Source: Candidatus Poribacteria bacterium
GTDB taxonomy: Bacteria; Poribacteria; WGA-4E; WGA-3G
Reading direction: 5' to 3'
NCBI GenBank assembly: GCA_021295715.1
Contig: JAGWBV010000038.1
Coordinates: 1-61,206, forward strand
DNA: 61,206 nt
The notes beneath the pieces are model-generated. The model had not been told where the DNA came from and made no database searches. It worked only from the letters and a program-made list of their open reading frames with translations. Positions 1 through 8,413 of the stretch are shown here, one piece after another (position 1 is the stretch's first letter; every line of letters starts with the position of its first letter). The translations under genes were made by a program, and so were the position numbers.

Positions 1-370
1 TAAACTCGGCGTATTTGGTTCGGGAGTAGGTGTTATCTTTTAACTCAACTGCACAGAAAAGGAAACTGTCTGTGTTTCCCTTATCGAAGGACGCTGCTTC
101 AAAAAGTGTCTGCTGCAGGTCATCGGCGATTTCATCACTTGTAAACTGGAACACGAGTTTCACGGATTCGGCAGTGTCACGAAATTCTTGTTCAGTCTTT
201 GTGTTCAGGTTCAGTGCTTCAAATTCTCGTATGAAGTCATCCACACTTCCTGAGAGTTCAAGTGTGCGTTCGCTGCGGTAGCCTATCGTTGCCAAAAGAT
301 GTTTCAATTTTTCTAAAAGGTCGCCGGTGGGCATTGCCGCGAGAGCGGATTTGATTGTTTCCTTGTTCAT
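1..370 (-). CDS. Eco57I-type restriction-modification methylase, N-terminal fragment
   Basis: An open frame starts at ATG 370 (AGGA-type ribosome site about 10 bases upstream) and runs off the left edge, giving 123 residues that begin MNKETIKSALAAMPTGDLL. The stretch IGYRSERTLEL, then LVFQFTSDEIADD and FLFCAVELKDNTYSRTKYA, resembles the N-terminal region I associate with large Eco57I-type restriction-modification methylases that sit beside SNF2 helicases. The catalytic methylase motif would lie outside the window, so function rests on this N-terminal resemblance and on the PLD-helicase neighbour on the same strand. It would be the third gene of a helicase / GxxExxY / methylase set. The alternative is another accessory protein of a defence island. 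Confidence 0.6.
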   Translation of the reverse strand, partial: MNKETIKSALAAMPTGDLLEKLKHLLATIGYRSERTLELSGSVDDFIREFEALNLNTKTEQEFRDTAESVKLVFQFTSDEIADDLQQTLFEAASFDKGNTDSFLFCAVELKDNTYSRTKYAEF

Positions 371-407
371 TATGCTGTTTCCTTTTTCAGAATTGCGGAT
401 TATCTTT

Positions 408-575
408 TGTCAGAATCGCGGAAAGCACAGAGGACGCCGAGGACGCGGAATTAAGAGATTTTTTGTTCCCGCACCATCTCCTACGAGAGAAAATGTAGGT
501 GTCACAATAGCATTTTCCGCGTAATCCGTGTTCTCCGCGCTCTCCGCGATTCTGACAGTTTCCGCGATTCTGACA
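408..575. repeat. Inverted-repeat element, copy 1
   Basis: A 168-base unit lies between the methylase start and the GxxExxY gene. Its ends are a perfect 17-bp inverted repeat, TGTCAGAATCGCGGAAA at 408-424 and its complement at 559-575. Inside are GGACGCGG and TTCTCCGCG-type words. It shares the order and much of the sequence of copy 2 at 1007-1196, including GAATTAAGAG and CACAATAGCATTTTCCGCG. The right end stops three bases before the stop codon of the GxxExxY gene. Confidence 0.75.
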
Positions 576-577
576 CA

Positions 578-975
578 TTACCTACGATTAGGTTGTGATA
601 GAATCAATCTTTTGATGTTTATCCTTTTCTCACCGAAATTGATTAACAAACCGATCTCCAGTCGATATACCTTCAAATAATTTAATATCTGTGCTTCATG
701 GACAGGTTCTAACATCGTGACAGCTTTTAATTCCACCAACACATTCCTGCCACTACAAAATCAGCGCGTCGAGTTCCAATAGGTTCAGGAAAATCCTTGT
801 AATATATATCGTGCTCAATTTCCCGAGCAAATTCCAGTCCTACCTTCCGCATTTCAACGGCTAATGCTCTCTGATAAATTATCTCTTGGAATCCGTTTCC
901 TAAAAACTTATGGACTTCAATCGCTGCCCCAATTATCTTTTCAGTGATGTCTTTATGTTTCAGATGATTACTCAT
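578..975 (-). pseudogene. GxxExxY family protein, frameshifted
   Basis: The N-terminal part (ATG 975) reads MSNHLKHKDITEKIIGAAIE and continues with HKFLGNGFQEIIYQ, including the GxxExxY signature GNGFQEIIYQ. The reading frame breaks at about 742-747 after RRADFVVAGM. In the next frame the family's conserved C-terminal half continues as VLVELKAVTMLEPVHEAQ and LNYLKVYRLEIGLLINFG, ending at TAA 578-580. Adding one A (GGAATG to GGAAATG) would restore an intact protein of about 132 residues. GxxExxY proteins have a PD-(D/E)XK nuclease-like fold but no firmly established role. The frameshift lies in an A run, so it may be a decay event or an assembly indel. The gene is exactly framed by two copies of the same repeat. 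Confidence 0.8.
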
Positions 976-1006
976 TTATATTGTATCCTTTATCAGTATG
1001 TTTAGT

Positions 1007-1196
1007 TGTCTGAATCGCGGATTTTCGCGGAAGACACCGAGGACACGGAATTAAGAGGCTATTTGGTACCGCCCACATTTTTTGTGAAAGGGAACGTGGG
1101 AGACACAATAGCATTTTCCGCGTTCTCCGCGTTCTCCGCGTAATCTGTGATTCAGACGGCTCGGTGTCTTCTGGGTTCTCCTTCCGCGATTCAGAC
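1007..1196. repeat. Inverted-repeat element, copy 2
   Basis: Second copy of the 408-575 element, with GTCTGAATCGCGG at 1008-1020 and its exact complement at 1184-1196. The last base abuts the stop codon (1197-1199) of the helicase gene. Internal blocks shared with copy 1 are GAATTAAGAG, the CACAATAGCATTTTCCGCG block and repeated TTCTCCGCG words. A degraded piece of the same family (TAAATCGCGAAGGAAGCGGAG) lies near 43941. Confidence 0.75.
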
Positions 1197-4100
1197 TTAA
1201 GCAATCACCAACCACGTTACCAGTTCAAAATCGCTGGAGTCTCTGGGGACTTCGGATGCGACTGGCAGTTTGAAACCGCGTGTTCCACTTCTGCCGAGAT
1301 TTTGGGTTTGCGTTTTTTGATGCGAGCGTGTGATGTGTGCAATCACAGCGTTCAGCAGTTTGTTGTAGCCTTCCATATTCTGACCGTGTTCGGTCTCTTG
1401 GTCGAATTGGAGACACAACTCTCGCAATTCATCGCTCTTTCCGACAGCAACGGTTTCAAACAGATCCAGCACTTGCTTGGCGTTTGCACATCCGTAACGG
1501 ATGTCGCCGTTTTTGCGGATGTAGACGGTGTAATATGGATAGATGGGACTCGGTGTCTTCTTTTCCATATTCGTTGTGGCGTTGCGTTGCTGGAGGAAGA
1601 AGATGACCCCGGTTTCTGCCGGATTGTTTTCGTGGGTCGTGACGGCATAAGCCCCCTTCGGTGTGGCTTCTAATTCCGCTCTATTTCTTTCGAGATACTT
1701 TAGCAACTGGGCAAAGAAGTAATCAAACGTAAAATCGCTCATGACGACTCCATCGGAGAGATCGTCGAGGTCTAAAACATCTTCACGGAGTTGTTTCAAT
1801 TGCTCGTCACGGAAGTTGAGTTCCATCTGTGCCTGTTCATAAGTGAATTCGTTCAACGGATCGTCATCGCCGCTGGCGGCTGTGTCGGCGAGTGCCATGC
1901 GGGATTCTACACGGCTTTGCAGACGGAGGTAGACCTCCATATCTTCAGTGGGCCAGTAGTTAATCATCTTCACCGTTGCGTTACGGCTACCGATCCGGTC
2001 GATACGTCCGAAACGTTGGATGATACGCACGGGATTCCAGTGGATGTCGTAGTTCAGCACGGTATCGCAGTCTTGGAGGTTTTGCCCTTCTGAAATACAA
2101 TCTGTGGCGATGAGTAAGTCTATTTCGTCAGCGACGCTGTTTTTCTGGGTCCGTGCTTTTGGCGCGAAATTGTTTAAGGTGAGATTGAATTTGTTTTGTG
2201 TGTCGCTTCCTGAAACCGTTGCCATCTTCAGTTTTAATGCTTCTGCGAGGTCGGATAGGTTTTCATAGAGATAATCCGCTGTATCTTTAAAGGTTGTGAA
2301 AACGAGCAGCTTGCGATTCATTTTTCCGTCTTTGTCGGTGGTTGGGTTTTGTGCCTTATTTCTAATATGCGCTTTGATTGCCTTGAGTTTACCGTCTCTT
2401 TCTGGTGTGATGGCTTTGACGTTATCCCACGCGGCGGTCAGAGTCTCTTTGTCCTTGATGAGGTCTTTTTTCCAACGCGTGCGATCCAATTCGTGAAGGT
2501 GATACGGATTGCGCGCTCGGTTCACCAAAAACTCCTCATCGTCTTCGTCATCATCGGGGAGAACATCGGCTTCAGCGTCCTGTATACGCGGGTTTTGTTC
2601 GTATTTGTCAATCTTCTCCAGCATCACATCAATTTTGCCGACGGTGCGTTCGAGCGTTTCCGAGAGCGAGTGTGCTGAACTCTCCAAACGCTTGAGGAAG
2701 TTGGTCTGCATCATACCGATAAGGAATCGCTCGCGGTCTGCTTGATTGAAACGGAATTTCTGCTTTTCATCTGCTAACCGTTGTTTCGCGGCTTCGCTGA
2801 TGACGTAACTGGATGGCTGATAGATGGAGAGTGTGAATTCGGCTATCTGGTCTGCCAAGGCTTTATAGGAGAGTTCACCTGTCACATCGGTCGGTGGATG
2901 GCAATTTTCGGGTTTCTGTGGTGTCGGAAACTCGCCGATTCTGATCATTTCTTCGGCATAAAAGGTTTTAATATGCCGTCGGGAACGGGCAATAGAGATT
3001 CCACCGAGCAGTTGGAAGAACTCGGCACCGAGTGTTTCCAGCAACTTCGCTTTGTCTTTTTTCCCGTTCTCACCGCTTTCCTCTTCCCATTTCTTGAATT
3101 CCTTTTGCGCTTGTCGCAGCAGTGAACCGATATTACCGATACCTAAACTGTCTCTAAAGACATCCTCGCGCTTTTCGGTCATGAGATAAATCTGGTTGCG
3201 GAGGTCAATAAGCGATGTGTTCACGGGTGTGGCTGACAGCATCAGGACCTTTGTTTTCGTGCCTTCTTTGATAACTTCCTCTAAGAGCCGTGTATAACGA
3301 CTATGACGAACGAAGTTGCCGTCAGCATCACGCGTGGGTTTCGTGTCGTTGCGGAAGTTGTGCGATTCGTCAATAACGATCATATCAAAGTTACGCCAAT
3401 TGAAGTTTTCCAAATCACCACTATAGCGGGAGAGGTCGGTATGCCATCGCACGGTGAAGCCGAACTTGTCATTGAGAAATGGGTTCGTGTCTTGCGAGTT
3501 ATAAGCGGGATAGAGTGCCCAGTTGTCGTGCAGTTTTTTGGGACATAATACCAACACACGTTCATTTCGCAGTTCAAAGAACTTGATGACGGCGAGTGCC
3601 GTATAGGTTTTTCCTAACCCGACGCTATCCGCTAAGATACAGCCGTTGTGCCGTAACAAACGGGCAATCACACTTTTCACGCCCTCTTTCTGAAACTCGT
3701 ACAAGGTTTCCCAAATTTGAGTGTCATAGAGGTGCGTGTCTTCAAGGGTTTGGTCATTGGTTTGGCGGGTTTCGATTTCGTCTTGGAAGAGTTCGTAGAG
3801 GGTTTTGTAATAGATGAGTTCTGGGGCGTGATCTTTTCCTATCTGTCCTAATGTGGCGAGTACTTTCTCCTTAACATCTTCAACGAGTTTATCGTCGTTC
3901 CAGATTTCGTCAAACCATGCTTTTAGATCTTGACGGTCGCGGTTGCTATCCACTTCCAGATTGAGTTCAATATTGTTACTATCCTGCGTTAAGCCTAAGC
4001 CGCGCATGGTAAAGTTTGAGCTACCCATAATCGCCTTTTCAACTCCGTTATTGGCGATATGATACATTTTCCCGTGTATCAGATTTGATTCGCGGGTCGT

Positions 4101-4448
4101 GCGGATTTCTACCTTCTCTTTTATCCATTCGGCACACGCTTTAGCAATCGGTTTCTGTCGGAGTTGCTGGTTGAGTTGTAGACCTGTATCCGTTATGTCA
4201 AACGCTTTTGTATCTGTGTTATTTGGGTCCATACGTTTGACAAAATCAGGGTCTCCAAAAAGAAAACGGAGTTCCTCTATTTCGTTGAGGGAGTGCTGCA
4301 TCTTTTCATAGGCGTAGATGGTGAAGTAGGCGGATACGATGGAGAGTGCGGAACCGTTCTTAATTTCTTGCTCTAAAAAATCGTGAACTGTTTCACGAAG
4401 AAGATTATCTCGGATGCCGGATTTTAGGGATGTGTTTTTGTTTGACAT
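1197..4448 (-). CDS. PLD-domain SNF2-family helicase
   Basis: This is a protein of about 1083 residues with an N-terminal phospholipase D-like domain (HGKMYHIANNG near residue 125, GSSNFTMRGLG near 142) fused to a superfamily 2 SNF2-type helicase. Visible helicase motifs are DSVGLGKTYT (Walker A, about 275), VIDESHNF (Walker B, about 360), LSATPVNT (motif III, about 405), and in the C-terminal half TDCISEGQNLQ and RIIQRFGRIDRIGS (motifs V and VI). I prefer ATG 4448 over the longer frame to 4529, because the extra 27 residues look non-homologous. Such proteins occur in restriction and phage-defence islands beside Eco57I methylases, as here, and are thought to couple DNA translocation to a nuclease-like PLD domain. 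It is the upstream gene of the minus-strand set. Confidence 0.9.
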   Translation of the reverse strand: MSNKNTSLKSGIRDNLLRETVHDFLEQEIKNGSALSIVSAYFTIYAYEKMQHSLNEIEELRFLFGDPDFVKRMDPNNTDTKAFDITDTGLQLNQQLRQKPIAKACAEWIKEKVEIRTTRESNLIHGKMYHIANNGVEKAIMGSSNFTMRGLGLTQDSNNIELNLEVDSNRDRQDLKAWFDEIWNDDKLVEDVKEKVLATLGQIGKDHAPELIYYKTLYELFQDEIETRQTNDQTLEDTHLYDTQIWETLYEFQKEGVKSVIARLLRHNGCILADSVGLGKTYTALAVIKFFELRNERVLVLCPKKLHDNWALYPAYNSQDTNPFLNDKFGFTVRWHTDLSRYSGDLENFNWRNFDMIVIDESHNFRNDTKPTRDADGNFVRHSRYTRLLEEVIKEGTKTKVLMLSATPVNTSLIDLRNQIYLMTEKREDVFRDSLGIGNIGSLLRQAQKEFKKWEEESGENGKKDKAKLLETLGAEFFQLLGGISIARSRRHIKTFYAEEMIRIGEFPTPQKPENCHPPTDVTGELSYKALADQIAEFTLSIYQPSSYVISEAAKQRLADEKQKFRFNQADRERFLIGMMQTNFLKRLESSAHSLSETLERTVGKIDVMLEKIDKYEQNPRIQDAEADVLPDDDEDDEEFLVNRARNPYHLHELDRTRWKKDLIKDKETLTAAWDNVKAITPERDGKLKAIKAHIRNKAQNPTTDKDGKMNRKLLVFTTFKDTADYLYENLSDLAEALKLKMATVSGSDTQNKFNLTLNNFAPKARTQKNSVADEIDLLIATDCISEGQNLQDCDTVLNYDIHWNPVRIIQRFGRIDRIGSRNATVKMINYWPTEDMEVYLRLQSRVESRMALADTAASGDDDPLNEFTYEQAQMELNFRDEQLKQLREDVLDLDDLSDGVVMSDFTFDYFFAQLLKYLERNRAELEATPKGAYAVTTHENNPAETGVIFFLQQRNATTNMEKKTPSPIYPYYTVYIRKNGDIRYGCANAKQVLDLFETVAVGKSDELRELCLQFDQETEHGQNMEGYNKLLNAVIAHITRSHQKTQTQNLGRSGTRGFKLPVASEVPRDSSDFELVTWLVIA

Positions 4449-4854
4449 AGGTGTTTCTGTTTGTAGGTATGACTTAAGCAGTTTTGAGGGTAGCACGTCG
4501 TATAGAGATGGAGATACTCCAAAAAACACAGGCGAACTTCTGGCACAAACTAAAAGTTTATGCTACAAAAGAGCGGGGTGTGTAAGTCCTAAGTAGCTTG
4601 ATTTCGACGGGAGTAATAGTGTTGTGTTGATTGTAATAATTGTATCATGGGTGTATAGAAAAGACAAGCAGAAAGGTGCGGTTGGGAATGCATATCGCAT
4701 TTGGTCGAGTACGCCGCAAAACCGCACCTACCGGACCTGGGAAAACAAAGATTATCTCTGAGATTTTCTGTATACATCTTCTCGATTTGTGGTATACTGT
4801 ATGTAGAAATCGAAAGTGTTTTGCTGTTTGCAGTGCTATTTGAAGGAGATTTGC
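4449..4854. other. Intergenic region with a dispersed repeat
   Basis: No convincing gene is visible between the helicase start and the SMP-30 gene; the 98-codon frame on the minus strand has no recognisable features. The notable content is the hairpin repeat at 4675-4745. A TATACT hexamer at 4793-4798 is a plausible -10 for the downstream gene, but I see no good -35. Confidence 0.5.
4675..4745. repeat. GGTGCGGTT hairpin-type dispersed repeat
   Basis: GGTGCGGTT at 4675-4683 pairs with AACCGCACC at 4720-4728, and the unit continues with ACCGGACCTGGGAAAAC. Related units are at 12749-12816 (same GGAATGCA-ATCGCAT and CCTGGGAAAACA words), 7485-7500 (GCGGTTTCCTAACCGC) and 46741-46760 (GTGCGCTTCCAAAGCGCAC). 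It is a dispersed intergenic repeat of this genome. Confidence 0.7.
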
Positions 4855-5823
4855 ATGAGTACAGAAAGAAAATGGGATGATTCAATTGTTCGCTATCCAG
4901 ACCCGGCGATTGAGGTGCTGGACCCGCGTTTTGGAAAATATAAGATTGGCAATTCTGTTGTCGAACGGTTATGGACAGGATCGCGCTGGGCAGAAGGACC
5001 CGTCTGGTTCGGCGATGGCGGGTATCTGCTCTGGAGCGATATTCCGAACAATCGGATTCTGAAATGGGAAGAATCCACCGGCGACGTGAGTGTCTACCGT
5101 AAACCGTCCAACTACAGCAACGGACACACCCGTGATCGACAGGGAAGGCTCATCAGTTGTGAACACGGGGCACGGCGCGTCACACGAACCGAATACGATG
5201 GAACGATTACCGTGCTGATGGACAGCTTTGACGGGAAACCGCTCAACGCACCGAACGATGTCGCAGTCCATCCCGATGGACATGTCTGGTTTACCGATCC
5301 CGGATACGGTATTATGCTCAATTATGAAGGACACATAGCCGAGTTTGAATTGCCGACCTGCGTGTATCGTCTCAACCCAGATACGGGAGAAGCGACCGTC
5401 GTGATAGATGAACTTGAAAAACCGAACGGTATCTGCTTCTCGCCGGATTATGAGAAACTTTATGTCGTGGATACAGGTGTTACGCATAAAGAGGGAACCC
5501 CGCGGCACCTTTTCGTCTATGACGTAATAGATGGCGAGCGGTTGGGCAAGCAGGAGGTGTTCTGCGATATGGCTCCCGGTATTGCCGACGGTATTCGGTG
5601 TGATGTCGATGGAAACCTATGGGCGAGTGCGGGTTGGGTTGGCGATGGATACGATGGCGTGCATGTCTTCGCACCAGACGGAACACGTATCGGGCAAATT
5701 CACCTCCCAGAAATTTGTGCGAACCTCTGCTTCGGTGGTGTCAAAAGGAACAGATTGTTTATGATGGGTAGCCAGTCTCTCTATGCGGTTTATGTGGAAG
5801 CACAGGGAGTTCCGCTTTTTTAG
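4855..5823 (+). CDS. SMP-30/gluconolactonase family protein
   Basis: A 322-residue six-bladed beta-propeller of the SMP-30/gluconolactonase/LRE family, which hydrolyses sugar lactones or related esters using a bound divalent metal. Diagnostic blocks are EGPVWFGDGGYLLWSDI near the N terminus (metal-binding Glu), GRLISCEHGARRV, LNAPNDVAVHPDGHVWFTDP (Asn/Asp metal ligands), KPNGICFSPDYEKLYVVDT, and ADGIRCDVDGNLWAS. The start at ATG 4855 is supported by GAAGGAGAT just upstream; an in-frame ATG at 4816 lacks this. There is no signal peptide, so it is probably cytoplasmic. It stands alone on the plus strand. Its stop codon overlaps the end of a minus-strand short ORF. Confidence 0.9.
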   Translation: MSTERKWDDSIVRYPDPAIEVLDPRFGKYKIGNSVVERLWTGSRWAEGPVWFGDGGYLLWSDIPNNRILKWEESTGDVSVYRKPSNYSNGHTRDRQGRLISCEHGARRVTRTEYDGTITVLMDSFDGKPLNAPNDVAVHPDGHVWFTDPGYGIMLNYEGHIAEFELPTCVYRLNPDTGEATVVIDELEKPNGICFSPDYEKLYVVDTGVTHKEGTPRHLFVYDVIDGERLGKQEVFCDMAPGIADGIRCDVDGNLWASAGWVGDGYDGVHVFAPDGTRIGQIHLPEICANLCFGGVKRNRLFMMGSQSLYAVYVEAQGVPLF

Positions 5824-5903
5824 TCGGGATTTAATACGAAAACCAAGCCCGTAACGAAGTAGAGGGCGACTCTTAAGGAAAGCACATCAAAATCATAGTC
5901 CAC
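5820..5903 (-). CDS. Short ORF behind TTGCGG leader (27 aa)
   Basis: GTG at 5903 opens a 27-codon frame beginning MDYDFDVLSLRVALY. It is preceded by the recurrent leader ending TTGCGGGAGAACGAT, which supplies a GGAG Shine-Dalgarno. The related short ORFs at 10472, 17952 and 34892 follow the same leader. Its stop overlaps the stop of the SMP-30 gene on the other strand. Translation is inferred only; it may be a repeat by-product. Confidence 0.35.
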   Translation of the reverse strand: MDYDFDVLSLRVALYFVTGLVFVLNPD

Positions 5904-5934
5904 ATCGTTCTCCCGCAAGGTAAAGTTAAAATTG
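5904..5934 (-). repeat. TTGCGGAGG leader motif, copy a
   Basis: Read on the minus strand this is TTTTAACTTTACCTTGCGGG followed by AGAACGAT. It matches the motif at 10443, 18048, 29111, 34843 and 56467. On the plus strand the same block supplies CAAGG and an A-rich spacer in front of the TTG start of the methyltransferase at 5932. Confidence 0.7.
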
Positions 5935-6750
5935 AACGTAGATAATCTCGAACGTATCAACTGCCCAATTTGTGAACGGGATGAAACGAAAGAGTTATTT
6001 AGTAAGGACTCTTTATCGGTAGTCGTCTGCAAGCGGTGTCTGTTGCGTTATGTGAATCCGAGAATCAATCGTGAGACCCTTGAAGACGGGTATGTTGAGA
6101 CTTATTATCCGCCGGATAAAGTAGAACGCATCCATACGGATAGCATGGAATGGTTGCAGATGACGGAGCGTCTCGCTGAGTTAGAGAAACAGCATCAGCG
6201 TAGGGGGCGGCTTTTAGATGTAGGATGTGGTATTGGGACGTTTCTGCATCTCGCTCGCGAACAGGGGTGGGAATCCCACGGCGTTGACCCTTCCAAGAGT
6301 GGTATCACTTTCGCAGAAGAGATACATAAATTAGATGTGAAGTGTGGAGAGGTCTTTGATGCGGGTTTTCCGACTGCGTATTTCGATGCAATTACACTCT
6401 ACCATGTATTGGAGCATATCCCGGAATTAAATCCATTCCTCAGCGAGTTACGCCGGATTCTGAAGCCTCAGACAGGGACCCTTGTCATTGAGGTACCAAA
6501 TGGTGAGGGTTTGCAGAGCCGTCTTCAGAAAGCGGAGTGGCCCTATGTCCATCCGCACGATCATCTCTACTATTTTTCTGCGCGTTCCTTACCGAAATTA
6601 CTTCGGAAACACGGTTTTCAGGACATTACACTGGGAAAACCAAAGCGCGTTAGCCCGACATTTGGGATCGGTTTCGGACTTCGTCAAGCAGCGACTGCTG
6701 CCTTGGTTCGGTTCCATTTAGGGACAGTGATTCGAGTGTATGCGAGTTAG
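5932..6750 (+). CDS. Class I SAM-dependent methyltransferase with N-terminal zinc ribbon
   Basis: About 272 residues. An N-terminal zinc knuckle (CPICERDE near 11, CKRC near 34) precedes a Rossmann methyltransferase core. Motif I is LLDVGCGIGTFLHLA (about 98-112), followed by GVDPSKSG, the post-I region FDAITLYHVLEHIPEL and the C-terminal PHDHLYYFSARSL. This architecture is typical of methyltransferases acting on sugar or lipid-linked substrates (Methyltransf_23-like, often in glycan loci), but no glycan genes are adjacent. The start is a TTG at 5932 placed right after the leader repeat; no good ATG lies upstream of the zinc ribbon. The substrate cannot be inferred. Confidence 0.8.
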   Translation: MNVDNLERINCPICERDETKELFSKDSLSVVVCKRCLLRYVNPRINRETLEDGYVETYYPPDKVERIHTDSMEWLQMTERLAELEKQHQRRGRLLDVGCGIGTFLHLAREQGWESHGVDPSKSGITFAEEIHKLDVKCGEVFDAGFPTAYFDAITLYHVLEHIPELNPFLSELRRILKPQTGTLVIEVPNGEGLQSRLQKAEWPYVHPHDHLYYFSARSLPKLLRKHGFQDITLGKPKRVSPTFGIGFGLRQAATAALVRFHLGTVIRVYAS

Positions 6751-6760
6751 GAGGTTCGCT

Positions 6761-7237
6761 TCACGATTTCGGTTCTTGATAAGAGAATGTTTGAATGACC
6801 TCGTTCATGAGCAGTCGCTGTGCAATCGTCTCAAGCACTTCCGTATTTAGCGTGCCAGTGAACCAGTATTTATGTCCTGTGCGGACAGTGGTGACACCCG
6901 CGATGCCTAAGTCTGTGATACCTTTAACGGTGCTATCACCGACTGCATCCGTAACACCCGGCTTGAATTGCACTTCAAGGGTCCAATCTGTCTCGGTATC
7001 ATTTTCGGTACCAAAGGTGTAGGCTTGTGTAATGGGATCAGCGAGGAGTTCAGTACCGATTCGATCAATCGTTTCTGCGTCAACGGATCCTTCGATCCAG
7101 TAGACCGTGGCTGTGTGCACAGAATTAATACCATTAATACCGAGATCGGTTATATCCTCAAGAATGCCTTGTCCAACGGTATCGGGGACTTCAGGTTTAT
7201 AATAAACTTCAACTTTCCAGTTTTTCATAGTATTCAT
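6761..7237 (-). CDS. Tandem PurS-like protein
   Basis: 158 residues composed of two homologous halves (about 5-75 and 83-153). Each half has the pattern (V/L)E-V-x-(Y/F)-KP-x-V-x-D-x-V-G, then DLGI-G, a V(H/R)T segment and YW-(I/F)-(E/T)-G. This resembles PurS, the small subunit of phosphoribosylformylglycinamidine synthase, normally about 80 residues and dimeric; here the dimer appears fused in one chain. No purL or purQ is adjacent, so a role in purine synthesis is unproven. An alternative start is ATG 7228. The neighbouring genes are unrelated and convergent. Confidence 0.65.
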   Translation of the reverse strand: MNTMKNWKVEVYYKPEVPDTVGQGILEDITDLGINGINSVHTATVYWIEGSVDAETIDRIGTELLADPITQAYTFGTENDTETDWTLEVQFKPGVTDAVGDSTVKGITDLGIAGVTTVRTGHKYWFTGTLNTEVLETIAQRLLMNEVIQTFSYQEPKS

Positions 7238-7618
7238 TTTACAATAAGTCGTATCGGGCTTGGGAATCTTTTACCACGATCTCTTACATCGCCTCCATAG
7301 AAATTCCTTAGTCTTTTAACAATCTTTTTTCAATTGTATGAGAAATTTCAATAAAGTCAAATTAAATCACGTTTTCTTCTCAAAGATGTTATAATGTTAA
7401 CTTATATACATGTAGTGGCTTGTAATACCATTTCTAAAAGTTTATATCGCATTAACCGCAACATTCATCTAGACCCCGGTAGGCGCGGTTTCCTAACCGC
7501 ACCGGGCATAACCAAAAACAGTGGGACCTTTTAAGAGGAATCATCAATCAGAATTGGTATAATAAAAAAGCGAACTACATTTTGGCAACATCCTTAATCC
7601 AATACAGAGGTAAAAATC
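7238..7618. other. AT-rich intergenic region with hairpin repeat
   Basis: No gene is seen. It contains a perfect hairpin GCGGTTTCCTAACCGC (7485-7500) of the dispersed GGTGCGGTT family, and two TATAAT hexamers (7390-7395 and 7558-7563). The second is well placed for the UPF0175 gene, but its -35 region is weak. Confidence 0.45.
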
Positions 7619-7903
7619 ATGCTTTCTATTACGTTGGATGTCCCCAGTGAACTTTCAACACCACTTTCTATCTCCGGCTATAATCGAGAGAAACTGACTG
7701 AGGAGGCGAAACAGGTACTTGCGGTTTCTCTCTTCAAACGTAACATTCTCTCTTTAGGGCAGGCTGCAAAATTGGCAGAACTACACTTATGGGATTTTAT
7801 TCAGATTCTGAGTCAGCGGGGCATTCCTATTGCTGAATATGATGATGAAGAAATCCAACAGGAATTGAAGACGGTCGCATGCTTAACACAGCAAACAAAG
7901 TAA
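7619..7903 (+). CDS. UPF0175 family antitoxin
   Basis: A 94-residue protein of the UPF0175 family, small DNA-binding antitoxin-like proteins usually encoded just upstream of a DUF3368 PIN-like toxin. The family core is visible as EEAKQVLAVSLFKRNILSLG, QAAKLAELHLWDFIQIL and RGIPIAEYDDEE, a helix-turn-helix-like region with the usual C-terminal acidic motif. The ATG at 7619 gives the usual family length. It overlaps the downstream toxin frame by 25 bases, as is typical for this pair. Autoregulation of the pair is expected from the family but not shown here. Confidence 0.85.
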   Translation: MLSITLDVPSELSTPLSISGYNREKLTEEAKQVLAVSLFKRNILSLGQAAKLAELHLWDFIQILSQRGIPIAEYDDEEIQQELKTVACLTQQTK

Positions 7904-8408
7904 CTACTGGGAGCAAGTTAACTGCCGTGGCTGACGCTTCATTTGTGATTGGTATCTCTCTTTGTCAACAGTGGGACACTTTGGAAGTACTTGTCGAAAA
8001 TCTGATTATTGCGGACAAAGTTTGGGAGGAAATTGTTGAACGAGGAGAAGGACAACCGGGTGAAAAAGAATTGCGCCAAGCGACTTTTGTTGGAAGACGA
8101 ACCGTTTCTAACACATCAGCGGTTACAATGCTAATGGCAACCTTGGATGCAGGAGAGGCTGAAACACTTGTATTAGCAACGGAACTGAGTGTAACGAAGG
8201 TGTTGTTGACGATTTACGCGGACGAAAAGTTGCTCAATCTTTAGGATTGCAAGTGGTTGGTGTGGCAGGCTTTCTTTTGTTTGGCAAAAAGAAGGGAAAA
8301 ATTAGGGAGGTTCGGCCGTTGCTATTACAACTACTTCAAAAAGGCTTCCGACTCAGCAATAGATTGATCGACGCAGTGCTTGAAGAAGCAGGCGAAACAC
8401 TTTTGTAA
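7879..8408 (+). pseudogene. DUF3368 PIN-like toxin, frameshifted
   Basis: The frame opens at ATG 7879 (GTG 7927 is an alternative nearer the family start). It shows VADASFVIGIS, the first PIN acidic residue, then LDAGEAETLVLATEL, the conserved GExxxL region. The frame fails near 8205: in the adjacent frame the expected continuation is present as VDDLRGRKVAQSLGLQVVG, then GKIREVRPLLLQLLQKGF, ending at TAA 8406-8408. One inserted base around GTGTTGTTGAC restores a protein of about 176 residues. The D-D-L-R block that completes the PIN active site is therefore lost from the translated product, so the toxin is probably inactive while the antitoxin is intact. A sequencing indel is the alternative. 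Confidence 0.8.
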
Positions 8409-8413
8409 GGACA

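Noticed and set aside
1164-1673. 169-codon plus-strand frame
   Set aside because: It is antisense to the conserved helicase C-terminus and has no recognisable sequence.
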